Shown here piece after piece: positions 35,017 to 43,141 of a stretch of 64,000 nt of DNA. Source of the stretch: Pelodictyon phaeoclathratiforme BU-1 (lineage in GTDB: Bacteria; Bacteroidota; Chlorobiia; Chlorobiales; Chlorobiaceae); the NCBI RefSeq assembly GCF_000020645.1, contig NC_011060.1:38501-102500 (forward strand). The letters run 5' to 3'. The notes under the pieces were generated by a model, which did no database searches, was not told the origin of the DNA, and saw only the letters and a list, made by a program, of their open reading frames with translations. A program made the translations under genes and the position numbers. Each line of letters opens with the position of its first letter. The stretch's first letter is position 1.

Positions 35017-35379
35017 ATGATTGTTTCATACCGTATCTCGTTTCCTGAGCCTCTGATTCTTCCTTCAGCGGCTTCTCTCCGTATAGAAATCCGTGATACG
35101 TCACTGATCGATGCGCCATCCGTCACCCTTGCGGTAACGCTGTACCATGCAGATCAGCTTGCGAACAGAGCGTTCATTATCGGAACAGTTGAGCTGCCGG
35201 AGCAGATTTCGCCAAAAGCTGCGATAACGCTCTGGGCACACCTCTCCCTGAGCGGTGAAGTTCGTGTCAACAAGGAGGACTTCATCACGACAAGTGCATA
35301 CCCCATTATGAAAACCGATGAGCATGGTCAGGTTGTTGTTGCGATGCAGCCGGTTGACTCATCGGCCCGTGCAACCTGA
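35017..35379 (+). CDS. YbaY-like domain protein, cytoplasmic
   Basis: 120 residues. The pattern SYRISFPEPLILPSAASLRIEIRDTSLIDAPS, a middle VELPEQISPKAAITLWAHLSLSGEV and the end ITTSAYPIM match the beta-sandwich YbaY ('type III secretion lipoprotein chaperone') domain. Unlike YbaY it lacks a signal peptide and lipobox, so it should be cytoplasmic. AGGAAAGAG before the ATG supports the start. It follows the radical SAM gene by 51 bp and completes the three-gene locus; its role there (chaperone or carrier) is unknown. Confidence 0.75.
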   Translation: MIVSYRISFPEPLILPSAASLRIEIRDTSLIDAPSVTLAVTLYHADQLANRAFIIGTVELPEQISPKAAITLWAHLSLSGEVRVNKEDFITTSAYPIMKTDEHGQVVVAMQPVDSSARAT

Positions 35380-35393
35380 CCGGCTGAGCTCTT

Positions 35394-36695
35394 CTATTTG
35401 AGTTTTCGTTTGTCCACAACCCGCTGTGCCTTGCCCATGCTGCGCTCGATGGTGCCGGGTTCAACCAGTCTTATGGTTGCGCTGATGCCAAGGACGCTTG
35501 CAATATTGGCCTTGATGCGTTGGCGGAGCCCTTCAAGTTCCTTTATTTCATCCGAGAAGAACTGTTCTTCAATCTCGACCTGGATTTCAAGAATGTCGAG
35601 GTTGTTTTCTCGATCGACAACCAGCAGGTAGTGCGGTTTGGTTTCGCTCATTTCAAGCAGTACTGATTCTACCTGCGAGGGGAAGACATTGACGCCGCGT
35701 ATAATGAGCATGTCGTCTGAACGGCCTACGCATTTTTCCATTCGTACCAGTGTTCGACCGCATTCGCATTTGTCGGCATGGAGGCGGGTCAAATCGCGCG
35801 TGCGGTAGCGGATCAGTGGCATTGCCTCCTTGGTGGCCGGCGTAAAGACCAGTTCGCCCAGCTCTCCGTAGGGCAGCACAACGCCGGTTTCGGGGTTGAT
35901 GATTTCCGGAATAAAGTGATCTTCAAAGATATGCATCCCTTTCTGGCAATGGCACTCCATCGAGACGCCAGGCCCGATGATTTCGCTGAGGCCGTAAATG
36001 TCGTATGCCTTGATGCCGAGTAATTGCTCAATCTGCGTACGCATCTCCTCCGTCCAGGGTTCTGCGCCGAAAACGCCGGCCTTAAGCTTGAGGTTGCGCC
36101 GGTCGATCTTCTCTTCAACAAGAGCTTCGCCAAGGTAGGCGGCGTATGAGGGGGTGCAGGCAATCACGGTGGAGCCGAAGTCCTCCATGAGCTGAAGCTG
36201 TTTTTTTGTATTGCCACCGGAGATGGGTATGACGGAGGCTCCCACTTTTTCAGCGCCGTAGTGCAGGCCAAGCCCGCCGGTAAAGAGCCCATAGCCGTAG
36301 GCAACCTGGATGATGTCGGTTTTACCCACTCCTGCCATGGTGAGCGAACGGGCAACCACTTCGCTCCACATCTGGATATCGTTGTGGGTGTAGCCGACGA
36401 CGGTAGACTTTCCTGTTGTGCCGCTTGAGGCGTGGAGACGGACAATATCGGCCTGCGGTAACGTAAAGAGGCCGAAGGGGTAGTTGTCGCGCAGATCCTG
36501 TTTGGTGGTGAAGGGGAGCTTTTTCAGATCATCGATGGTGGTGATGTCGCCGGGCTCCATCCCCGCATCCTGAAGTTTTTTACGGTAGAAGGGAACGGTG
36601 TTGTAGACCCGTTCTACCATAGCGCTTACCCTTGCTCCCTGCAGTTTGCGGAGCTCTTCGCGCTCCATACACTCGTAATGCTCGTTCCAGATCAT
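35394..36695 (-). CDS. paaK: Phenylacetate-CoA ligase
   Basis: 433 residues, typical PaaK length, ANL superfamily. The ATP-binding loop ASSGTTGKS is at 89-97, YGLSEIIGPG gives the adenine region, and the C-terminal IIRGVNVFPSQVES is characteristic. It activates arylacetates to CoA thioesters. Its ATG overlaps the iorB stop by 4 bp (ATGA), so it is coupled to iorAB: arylpyruvate oxidoreductase makes or consumes arylacetyl-CoA. In an autotroph this route may instead make aromatic amino acids reductively from arylacetates. Confidence 0.93.
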   Translation of the reverse strand: MIWNEHYECMEREELRKLQGARVSAMVERVYNTVPFYRKKLQDAGMEPGDITTIDDLKKLPFTTKQDLRDNYPFGLFTLPQADIVRLHASSGTTGKSTVVGYTHNDIQMWSEVVARSLTMAGVGKTDIIQVAYGYGLFTGGLGLHYGAEKVGASVIPISGGNTKKQLQLMEDFGSTVIACTPSYAAYLGEALVEEKIDRRNLKLKAGVFGAEPWTEEMRTQIEQLLGIKAYDIYGLSEIIGPGVSMECHCQKGMHIFEDHFIPEIINPETGVVLPYGELGELVFTPATKEAMPLIRYRTRDLTRLHADKCECGRTLVRMEKCVGRSDDMLIIRGVNVFPSQVESVLLEMSETKPHYLLVVDRENNLDILEIQVEIEEQFFSDEIKELEGLRQRIKANIASVLGISATIRLVEPGTIERSMGKAQRVVDKRKLK

Positions 36696-37282
36696 GACAC
36701 AGTCGCTTGAGGTTGAGATAATTCCACTCCTTTTCTGAATGCCCGGATGTTCATGGCAACAATTTCTTCCCCTTTTGCCTGAAAAAGGCGACCGATGGCC
36801 TCTTCAAGTTTTTCCTGATCGATGCCGGTAAAGGGGGCGGCGGCTCCGAGCATGATCATGTTCGACGTTCTTGGGCTGCCAGCCTTGCGGGCAAGTTCCG
36901 GGGCGTTGATCAGTATGGGCTGGTTTGTGCGGTAGAGTTCCCTCATAATTTCCTCCATTGCCGGATAGCCCTCCATATTGATGAAGGGCTCTGTTGAGGT
37001 GACGACCCTGCCATTTGTAGCGAGAAAGGGCAGATAGCGCAGCGCTTCGAGCGGTTCTACCGAGAGGATCAGGTTGGCCGTGCCTTCTGCAATAAGGTCG
37101 GAGTATATCTCCCGGTCAGCAATACGGAGGTGCGACTGCACCGCTCCTCCCCGCTGGCTCATGCCGTGCACCTCTGCCTGACGGATGGTGAGGCCGCTCT
37201 GCAGTGCGGCTTGGTCGATCACTGCCGCGATGGTGAGTATTCCCTGTCCGCCGACTCCGGCAAGAATGATGTTGGTCTGCAT
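36692..37282 (-). CDS. iorB: Indolepyruvate oxidoreductase beta subunit
   Basis: 196 residues from the ATG at 37282 (MQTNIILAGVGGQGILTIA), the usual start of this family; the open frame extends upstream without support. IorB is the gamma-type domain of 2-oxoacid:ferredoxin oxidoreductases and partners IorA in the CoA-dependent oxidation of aryl-pyruvates. The GVGGQG motif is at 9-14 and VHGMSQRGGAVQSH at about 44-57. Seven bp separate it from iorA, and its stop overlaps paaK. Confidence 0.93.
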   Translation of the reverse strand: MQTNIILAGVGGQGILTIAAVIDQAALQSGLTIRQAEVHGMSQRGGAVQSHLRIADREIYSDLIAEGTANLILSVEPLEALRYLPFLATNGRVVTSTEPFINMEGYPAMEEIMRELYRTNQPILINAPELARKAGSPRTSNMIMLGAAAPFTGIDQEKLEEAIGRLFQAKGEEIVAMNIRAFRKGVELSQPQATVS

Positions 37283-37289
37283 GGTCTCG

Positions 37290-38900
37290 TTAAGGGTTGA
37301 TTGGCTTGTTTCGCTTTTTCCTTGCAGCAGTTTCAATACATTCGCGCTGTGCAATCACCACCGATACTCCATTCCAGTTGATCTCCTCCTGGAGTATGGC
37401 AATGTTCTCTGCAAGATGCGATTTCAGTGGGATGATGGTTCGCAGATGCGCCTCTTCAACGCCGAGCCCAATGCATATTGATAATAATCTTGATCCGTTG
37501 GCCGAGGAGTCCTGGCCACCGGTCATGGCTGTGGTATCGTTATCGGCGATGATAATGGTCAGGGGAGTGCGGTCGTTGACGGCATCGAGCAGGCCGGTCA
37601 TGCCGGAATGGGTGAAGGTTGAGTCGCCTATGACGGCCACTGCAGGTCGGAGTCCGGCGTCTGCTGCGCCTTTAGCCATGGTAATGGATGCGCCCATATC
37701 GACGCAGGTGTGAATGGCGTTATATGGCGCAAGAGCGCCGAGAGTGTAGCAGCCGATGTCGGAAAAGACATGTTGCTCCTTGCATGAGCTCATGACGGTG
37801 TTGAGCGCTTCGTAAAGGTCGCGGTGTCCGCACCCTTTGCAGAGTTCGGGCGGTCGGTTGACCATGATGGACGGTATGGCCAGTACCTCTTTTTTTGCCA
37901 TGCCGAGCGCATGAGCGATGCTGTCGGCATTGAGTTCTCCTGCACGGGGGAGTGTGCCGTCGAGGCGTCCCCTGATCTGCTTGCCGTTCTGATGGCCAAA
38001 ATATCCTCGCAGCAGCTCTTCATAGACCGGGTAGCCCTCTTCAGCGACAAGGATGGTCTCGCAGGTGTTGAAGAGCGCTTCGATCTGTTTCCTCGGCAGA
38101 GGGTAGTGGCCGATTTTGAGTATGGGAAAGTCGAGGCTGTATGCCTGTCGCACCTCCATCACATAGTTGAAGGCAATGCCGAAAGCAAGAACGCCTATGC
38201 TCCCCCTGCCGGGAAGGAGGCGATTCAGTGATGAGTTCTCGGACAGCTCTTCAAGCCGATCCTGGATGCCGAGGAGGTTGTTGTACTGACGGCGGGCATT
38301 CTGTGGCATCAATACAAAGCGTTCAGGGGCATAAAGGGCGTTGAGCGGGTTTTGCGCACGAGTTGCCGTGGCTTCCACTCCTGCGCGAGAATGCGCAAGC
38401 CTTGTAGTGAGCCGGAGCAGCACGGGCAGTTTGACCGATTCCGAAAGGTCGAAGGCATAGCGTGTGGCATTATAGAGCTCCTGCTGTGAGGCGGGTTCAA
38501 GGAGCGGTACCATAGCAAATTTGCCGTACACCCGGCTGTCCTGCTCGTTTTGCGATGAGTGCATGGAGGGGTCGTCTGCTACAGCAACCACCAGTCCACC
38601 GTTGACACCGGTAATGGCCGAGTTGATGAAGGCATCAGCCGCCACGTTCAGCCCGACATGCTTCATGCAGACCAGACTCCGTTTTCCGCCGTACGACATG
38701 CCGAGTGCGGCTTCATAGGCGGTTTTTTCATTGGCAGACCAAGCCGAGCGGACGGTTTCCTCCCGGTCATCCTTTTTTTTCTGGATGTATTCGGTGATTT
38801 CGGTCGAAGGGGTTCCGGGGTAGGCATAGACGCCTGATATTCCGGCATCAAGAGCGCCGAGAGCAATGGCTTCAGCGCCCAGTAAAAGTTGTTTGTTCAT
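37290..38900 (-). CDS. iorA: Indolepyruvate oxidoreductase alpha subunit, without ferredoxin tail
   Basis: 536 residues. The pyruvate-oxidoreductase pyrimidine domain (ALDAGISGVYAYPGTPSTEI) is followed by the TPP-binding domain with GCGHRDLY (near 367) and GDSTFTHSG. Canonical IorA is over 600 residues and ends in a two-cluster ferredoxin domain beginning after the CALL-type segment. Here the protein stops shortly after VVIAQRECIETAARKKR, so that domain is missing, with no downstream remnant before iorB. Electrons must go to a separate ferredoxin. First gene of iorA-iorB-paaK. Confidence 0.92.
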   Translation of the reverse strand: MNKQLLLGAEAIALGALDAGISGVYAYPGTPSTEITEYIQKKKDDREETVRSAWSANEKTAYEAALGMSYGGKRSLVCMKHVGLNVAADAFINSAITGVNGGLVVAVADDPSMHSSQNEQDSRVYGKFAMVPLLEPASQQELYNATRYAFDLSESVKLPVLLRLTTRLAHSRAGVEATATRAQNPLNALYAPERFVLMPQNARRQYNNLLGIQDRLEELSENSSLNRLLPGRGSIGVLAFGIAFNYVMEVRQAYSLDFPILKIGHYPLPRKQIEALFNTCETILVAEEGYPVYEELLRGYFGHQNGKQIRGRLDGTLPRAGELNADSIAHALGMAKKEVLAIPSIMVNRPPELCKGCGHRDLYEALNTVMSSCKEQHVFSDIGCYTLGALAPYNAIHTCVDMGASITMAKGAADAGLRPAVAVIGDSTFTHSGMTGLLDAVNDRTPLTIIIADNDTTAMTGGQDSSANGSRLLSICIGLGVEEAHLRTIIPLKSHLAENIAILQEEINWNGVSVVIAQRECIETAARKKRNKPINP

Positions 38901-39247
38901 GTAAAAAACTGTTTTTCAAAAGCGCTGACTGGACTTGTCTTCAAAAGCAATTGATGTAAAGAATGGCGCCAGCAGACCCTGTGACGGAATATAAAAAAAA
39001 GCTTTACCATCTTGCATGACCGTTTTTCAGTGGAGGTTTGCCTGAAAAGAGGCTTTGCCATAAAGCAGGTTTTTCTTGCTGCTTTATGTAAAAAAAAACA
39101 ACAACCATCATCAATACGAAAGAATATTTCATATTATCTGAAGGGCAGAGATGCTCTTTGTGCGATGAGGGGTTTTCTCCATCCTTCTGTGAACCTGATG
39201 ACGCTGTTCAGGTGTTTTGCGATAATCACATAACGTCCCTCACAATC
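38901..39247. other. Divergent intergenic region, iorA and histidine kinase
   Basis: 347 bp holding both promoters. TTCAAAAGC occurs twice (38915-38923 and 38940-38948), 25 bp apart, close to the iorA start; this may be a chance repeat in AT-rich DNA. No gene seen. Confidence 0.4.
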
Positions 39248-41275
39248 ATGTTTCCGTCCAGAAAGAAAGCAACACTCCTTGTCGTTGAGAGTAGTCCGCT
39301 TTTATCTACCTCAACAGCACGCTTCATCAGGCAGCAGGGTTATGATGCTGTAACGGCAGATAACGGGGAGAGCTGTATGGAGTTCCTGAAAAGCCTCAAA
39401 ATTGATGTTTTGTTTCTTGACATTGACATACCAGGCAAAAATGGGAGGGAAATTCTTGCGTATGTTCATGATCATTTTCCTGATCTTCCGGTGATCATGA
39501 CCACATTGGTCAAGTCAGAGAGCGATGAAACGGACTCTTTTACTGCCGGGGCGTTTGATTATTTACTAAAACCGATCAATCGGATCAGGCTTGATATGAC
39601 GATTAAAAAAGCGATTACTGAATCGCAGCGTCGTCAGGAGGCGAGTCTTTTCTCCGTGGTTATCACCAATAGTCCGATAGCGATTGCCATTACCGACAGA
39701 GAGGGGAATTTTGAATATGTCAATAATGCATTCTGTAGAACAACGGGTTACTCCATGGCCGATGTAATTGGCAAAAAGCCAAGCATATTAAAATCAGGGG
39801 AGCAGTCAGATAGCTTTTACAAGGAGCTTTGGGATACCATCACCAGTGGCAGGAACTGGCAGGGAGAATTTCATAACAAGAAAAAAAATGGTGAGTTATA
39901 CTGGGAGAACTCTGTTATCGTCCCGATTATTGATCCCACCTGGGCTATTTCCCATTATGTGAGCATCAAGCAGGATGTTTCCCTGCGGAAAAAGGAGCTG
40001 GAGGCTTTTTCTGAAAGCGAACGTCGCTTTCAGGAGCTTGCTGATCTTTTGCCTCAGACTATTTTTGAAGTTGACCTTCAGGGCTGGATTACCTACACCA
40101 ACCGTGAGGGCTTTGAGACCTTCGGATACACCCAGGAGGATTTTCAAAAAGGAGTCCACAGTATGTCTCTCTTTGTCCCTGAAGAGCGTGGACGGGTGAT
40201 GCTTAATATGGAGCGTCGGATGAAAGATATTCCTTTTGCCGACCATGAATATACTGGACTGAAAAAAGATGGTACGACCTTTCCTATACTTGTCTATACC
40301 GCAAAGATTATTCGTAATGGCAAGCCAGTCGGTGTTCGGGGTATTGTGCTCGACATTACCGCGCGCAAACAGACCGAGGAAAAACTGCAGCAATTGAACC
40401 AGACGCTTGAGGAGCGCATTGAGGAGAGAACCAAAAAACTTGAAACAACTCATCAGCAGATGATTCTGCATGAAAAACTTGCTTCAATAGGCATGCTTGC
40501 TGCCGGAATTGCTCATGAGCTGAATAATCCGATCAATTTTGTCAAGATCAATTTTACAACACTCAAGGAGTCCGTTTCCGACTTTCAGGAGATGCTCAAA
40601 GAGTACCGCAGTGTCATCAGAAGCTTTGAGGCGGGAGAATGCAGCGCAGTTGAGCTGCAGCGGATGCATCAGATGGAGGCCGAACTGTATATTGATACCC
40701 TTTTTGGCGATATTACGGAGATATTTACTGAGTCACAGCGGGGTTTTGAGAGAATCACTGCGATAATTGCGAGCATGAGGAACTTTTCGTTTAGCCATGC
40801 TATCGACGAGAGGGTTCTGTTTGACATTAACCACGGAGTCCGTGATGCACTCACTATTGCACGCAATGAATACCGCAACTGCGCTGAAATTGAAACCCTC
40901 CTTGAGGAGTTGCCACTCGTCCCCTGTAATCCCGAGCAGATCAATCAGGTCTTTCTCAATCTTATTGTCAACAGTGCTCATGCCATAGCATCAGCAAAGC
41001 GCAGCGTACCTGGCAAAATCACTATTCATACCTGGTGTGATACTACTGATGTATACTGTTCAGTTGCTGATGATGGGCCGGGCATCCCGCAAGAAGTTCA
41101 GAACCGTATTTTTGATCCGTTCTTCACGACAAAAGAGCCTGGTAAAGGTACCGGGCTTGGGTTGAGTATCTCCTACGACATTATTGTCAACAAACATGCC
41201 GGGACACTCTCTGTTGAATGTCCCGCCGGGAAGGGAACTGTTTTTACGCTCTCACTTCCGCTGAAGGCAGTCTGA
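39248..41275 (+). CDS. Hybrid sensor: REC-PAS-PAS-HisKA-HATPase
   Basis: 675 residues from the ATG at 39248 (MFPSRKKATLLVVESS); the frame is open further upstream but lacks support there. A receiver domain (about 8-122) has phospho-acceptor D58 in LFLDIDIPG and K108; the usual acidic pair is E14-S15, so metal binding may be weakened. Two PAS domains (about 135-250 and 258-372), a coiled linker, then HisKA with H423 in AAGIAHELNNP, and HATPase with DDGPGIP and GKGTGLGLSI. Cytosolic, no membrane segment. It has no cognate response regulator next to it. Confidence 0.92.
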   Translation: MFPSRKKATLLVVESSPLLSTSTARFIRQQGYDAVTADNGESCMEFLKSLKIDVLFLDIDIPGKNGREILAYVHDHFPDLPVIMTTLVKSESDETDSFTAGAFDYLLKPINRIRLDMTIKKAITESQRRQEASLFSVVITNSPIAIAITDREGNFEYVNNAFCRTTGYSMADVIGKKPSILKSGEQSDSFYKELWDTITSGRNWQGEFHNKKKNGELYWENSVIVPIIDPTWAISHYVSIKQDVSLRKKELEAFSESERRFQELADLLPQTIFEVDLQGWITYTNREGFETFGYTQEDFQKGVHSMSLFVPEERGRVMLNMERRMKDIPFADHEYTGLKKDGTTFPILVYTAKIIRNGKPVGVRGIVLDITARKQTEEKLQQLNQTLEERIEERTKKLETTHQQMILHEKLASIGMLAAGIAHELNNPINFVKINFTTLKESVSDFQEMLKEYRSVIRSFEAGECSAVELQRMHQMEAELYIDTLFGDITEIFTESQRGFERITAIIASMRNFSFSHAIDERVLFDINHGVRDALTIARNEYRNCAEIETLLEELPLVPCNPEQINQVFLNLIVNSAHAIASAKRSVPGKITIHTWCDTTDVYCSVADDGPGIPQEVQNRIFDPFFTTKEPGKGTGLGLSISYDIIVNKHAGTLSVECPAGKGTVFTLSLPLKAV

Positions 41276-41308
41276 AGTTTCTGAAAGATCATCAAGGGCA
41301 AGGGCCTT

Positions 41309-41920
41309 TCATACTTGCCTTATGCTTTCGAAGTCTTTGGTAATGGAGTGAAACATTTTGTTTGTCGCGGTCTGCATGATCATCGACATCCCGGCGTTGG
41401 TCATGGCGTGAAGAATTTTTTCGGGAATGATCCGGAAGGCAGGGTAAAGAATAAATCGGACATCGATTTTTAAATCGAATTGAACCCGTGTTTTGTTTTC
41501 CTCAACGGGATGCATGTACATATCGGCAAATGCTTTTCCCTCAAAAAGATACTTTTCCGGATCCTCGATCCTGGAGGCGACAGGGTAGTGCTTCCATTGC
41601 ACCTTTTTCCCGATGGTGTAGAGCTTGATCATCTCTTCGGAGAGCTCATCAGGGTTAGAGCATTCGACGTTCTCAGGCAGTTCTATCAGGAGCTCTTCAC
41701 TCTGTTCAACAAAAAAGATGATATCGAAAGGGTTGCTTTGCGGATCGGTAACACGAAAAAGCCACTTGTAGACGTTTTCAGTGCTGGTGAGTTCAACGCT
41801 GTGACAGAAGGGGTTGAAGCCAAGTATTTTTTTCTGGTCCGAAAGGTAGGCCGTTGTTTGATCAAATTCTCCTTGAAATATCCAGTCTCCCCGGCTTACT
41901 CCAGTTGCATCCATTTCCAT
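41309..41920 (-). CDS. SRPBCC-like hypothetical protein, 203 aa
   Basis: A START/SRPBCC-like fold is suggested by alternating beta strands with the long C-terminal helix (LHAMTNAGMSMIMQTATNKMFHSITKDFESI) and VRFILYPAFRIIPEKILHAMT. It resembles DUF1997-type proteins seen in photosynthetic bacteria, but this is a weak recollection. No signal peptide, although the segment near residue 155 is hydrophobic. It follows prfA on the same strand by 129 bp. Function unknown. Confidence 0.7.
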   Translation of the reverse strand: MEMDATGVSRGDWIFQGEFDQTTAYLSDQKKILGFNPFCHSVELTSTENVYKWLFRVTDPQSNPFDIIFFVEQSEELLIELPENVECSNPDELSEEMIKLYTIGKKVQWKHYPVASRIEDPEKYLFEGKAFADMYMHPVEENKTRVQFDLKIDVRFILYPAFRIIPEKILHAMTNAGMSMIMQTATNKMFHSITKDFESIRQV

Positions 41921-42049
41921 GATCGTAGTTCCACAGGTTTCATTTCATTCGAGTATGCCCACAACGCTCTCATCCATTTCAAAAATATAAGGAGAATTTG
42001 TGACAAACTCTCCTTTTCAAATGGTTGGCTTTGTTTGCAGAGGGAGCGT

Positions 42050-43123
42050 TTATACAAGCTCAGCCTGCAGACGTGCGGCCTGGTCATGCATTTTGAGAGC
42101 ATTGATGATATCCTGAAGGTCGCCTTGCAGGATCTGTGGAAGGGCGTGGCTGGTGAAGGCGATACGGTGGTCTGTTACGCGCGACTGCGGGTAGTTGTAG
42201 GTTCGGATTTTTGCGCTCCGGTCTCCGGTTGTGACCATCGAACGGCGCAGATCGGCTCGTTGCTGCTGTTGTTCGGCAAGTTGGATGTCGTACAGTTTTG
42301 TTCGGAGCATCTGCATGGCTCTCTCCTTGTTCTGGAGCTGGGAGCGCTGCTCCTGGCAGGCAGAGACTATGCCGGTTGGCATGTGGGTGATTCTGACTGC
42401 GGTCTCTACCTTGTTGACGTTCTGTCCCCCTTTTCCGCCGCTTCGATAGGTGTCGAAGCGCAGGTCTTCACGGCGGATCTCAACATCGACTTCCTCTGCT
42501 TCCGGTAATACGGCAACGCTTACCGCAGAGGTATGAATACGCCCCTGTGTTTCGGTGTCGGGGACACGCTGTACCCTGTGTACACCGCTTTCATACTTCA
42601 TGGTGCCATAGACATCATGGCCGTTGACACTGAGGGTAATTTCACGGAATCCGCCAGGAACGGAGCTTTCATTGAAGTGCAGTGTTTCGCACTGCCATCC
42701 CTGGTGTTCGGCATACCGCTGGTACATTCTTGTCAGGTCAGCAGCAAAAAGTGCGGCCTCTTCTCCGCCGGTACCCGCCCGGATTTCGATGATGACGTTG
42801 CGAGAATCGGCCTCTTCTTTTGGCAGGAGCAGTATTTTGAGCTGTTGCTCAAGTTCTGGCAGCTTTTTCTGCAGTTCGCTGATTTCAGCCTGTACAAGCT
42901 CTTTCATCTCTGCGTCGCTTTCGCTTTTCAGTAATTGGCGTGACTCATCAAGCTCTGTTTTTGTGGCAGCATAGAGGTCGTAGGCCTGTACGATTTCACG
43001 GAGGTCGCTGTACTCCTTGTTGAGTTTTCGGAAGCGGACTTGATCGGCGGCCGCATTCGGGTCAGAAAGCAGTTGTTCAAGATCAAGATGTTTCTCTTTT
43101 ATGGATTGCAGTTTGTCGAGCAT
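42050..43123 (-). CDS. prfA: Peptide chain release factor 1
   Basis: 357 residues, standard RF1. It ends translation at UAA/UAG. The GGQ catalytic loop is at 232-234 in RSGGKGGQNVNK, and the C-terminal domain is complete. The anticodon-like tripeptide reads P188-D189-T190, where RF1 usually has PAT or PVT. It lies 18 bp downstream of rseP and ends the dxr-rseP-prfA run. The call is RF1 rather than RF2 because RF2 would show SPF there and needs the programmed frameshift. Confidence 0.96.
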   Translation of the reverse strand: MLDKLQSIKEKHLDLEQLLSDPNAAADQVRFRKLNKEYSDLREIVQAYDLYAATKTELDESRQLLKSESDAEMKELVQAEISELQKKLPELEQQLKILLLPKEEADSRNVIIEIRAGTGGEEAALFAADLTRMYQRYAEHQGWQCETLHFNESSVPGGFREITLSVNGHDVYGTMKYESGVHRVQRVPDTETQGRIHTSAVSVAVLPEAEEVDVEIRREDLRFDTYRSGGKGGQNVNKVETAVRITHMPTGIVSACQEQRSQLQNKERAMQMLRTKLYDIQLAEQQQQRADLRRSMVTTGDRSAKIRTYNYPQSRVTDHRIAFTSHALPQILQGDLQDIINALKMHDQAARLQAELV

Positions 43124-43141
43124 TGATGCCGGGCGTCAGCC

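Noticed and set aside
38915..38948. TTCAAAAGC direct repeat near iorA
   Set aside because: Nine bases in AT-rich DNA with a 25-bp step; not strong enough to call a regulatory site.
39158..39247. Longer N-terminus of the histidine kinase
   Set aside because: The 30 added residues precede the receiver domain and show no conserved-looking sequence or ribosome site.
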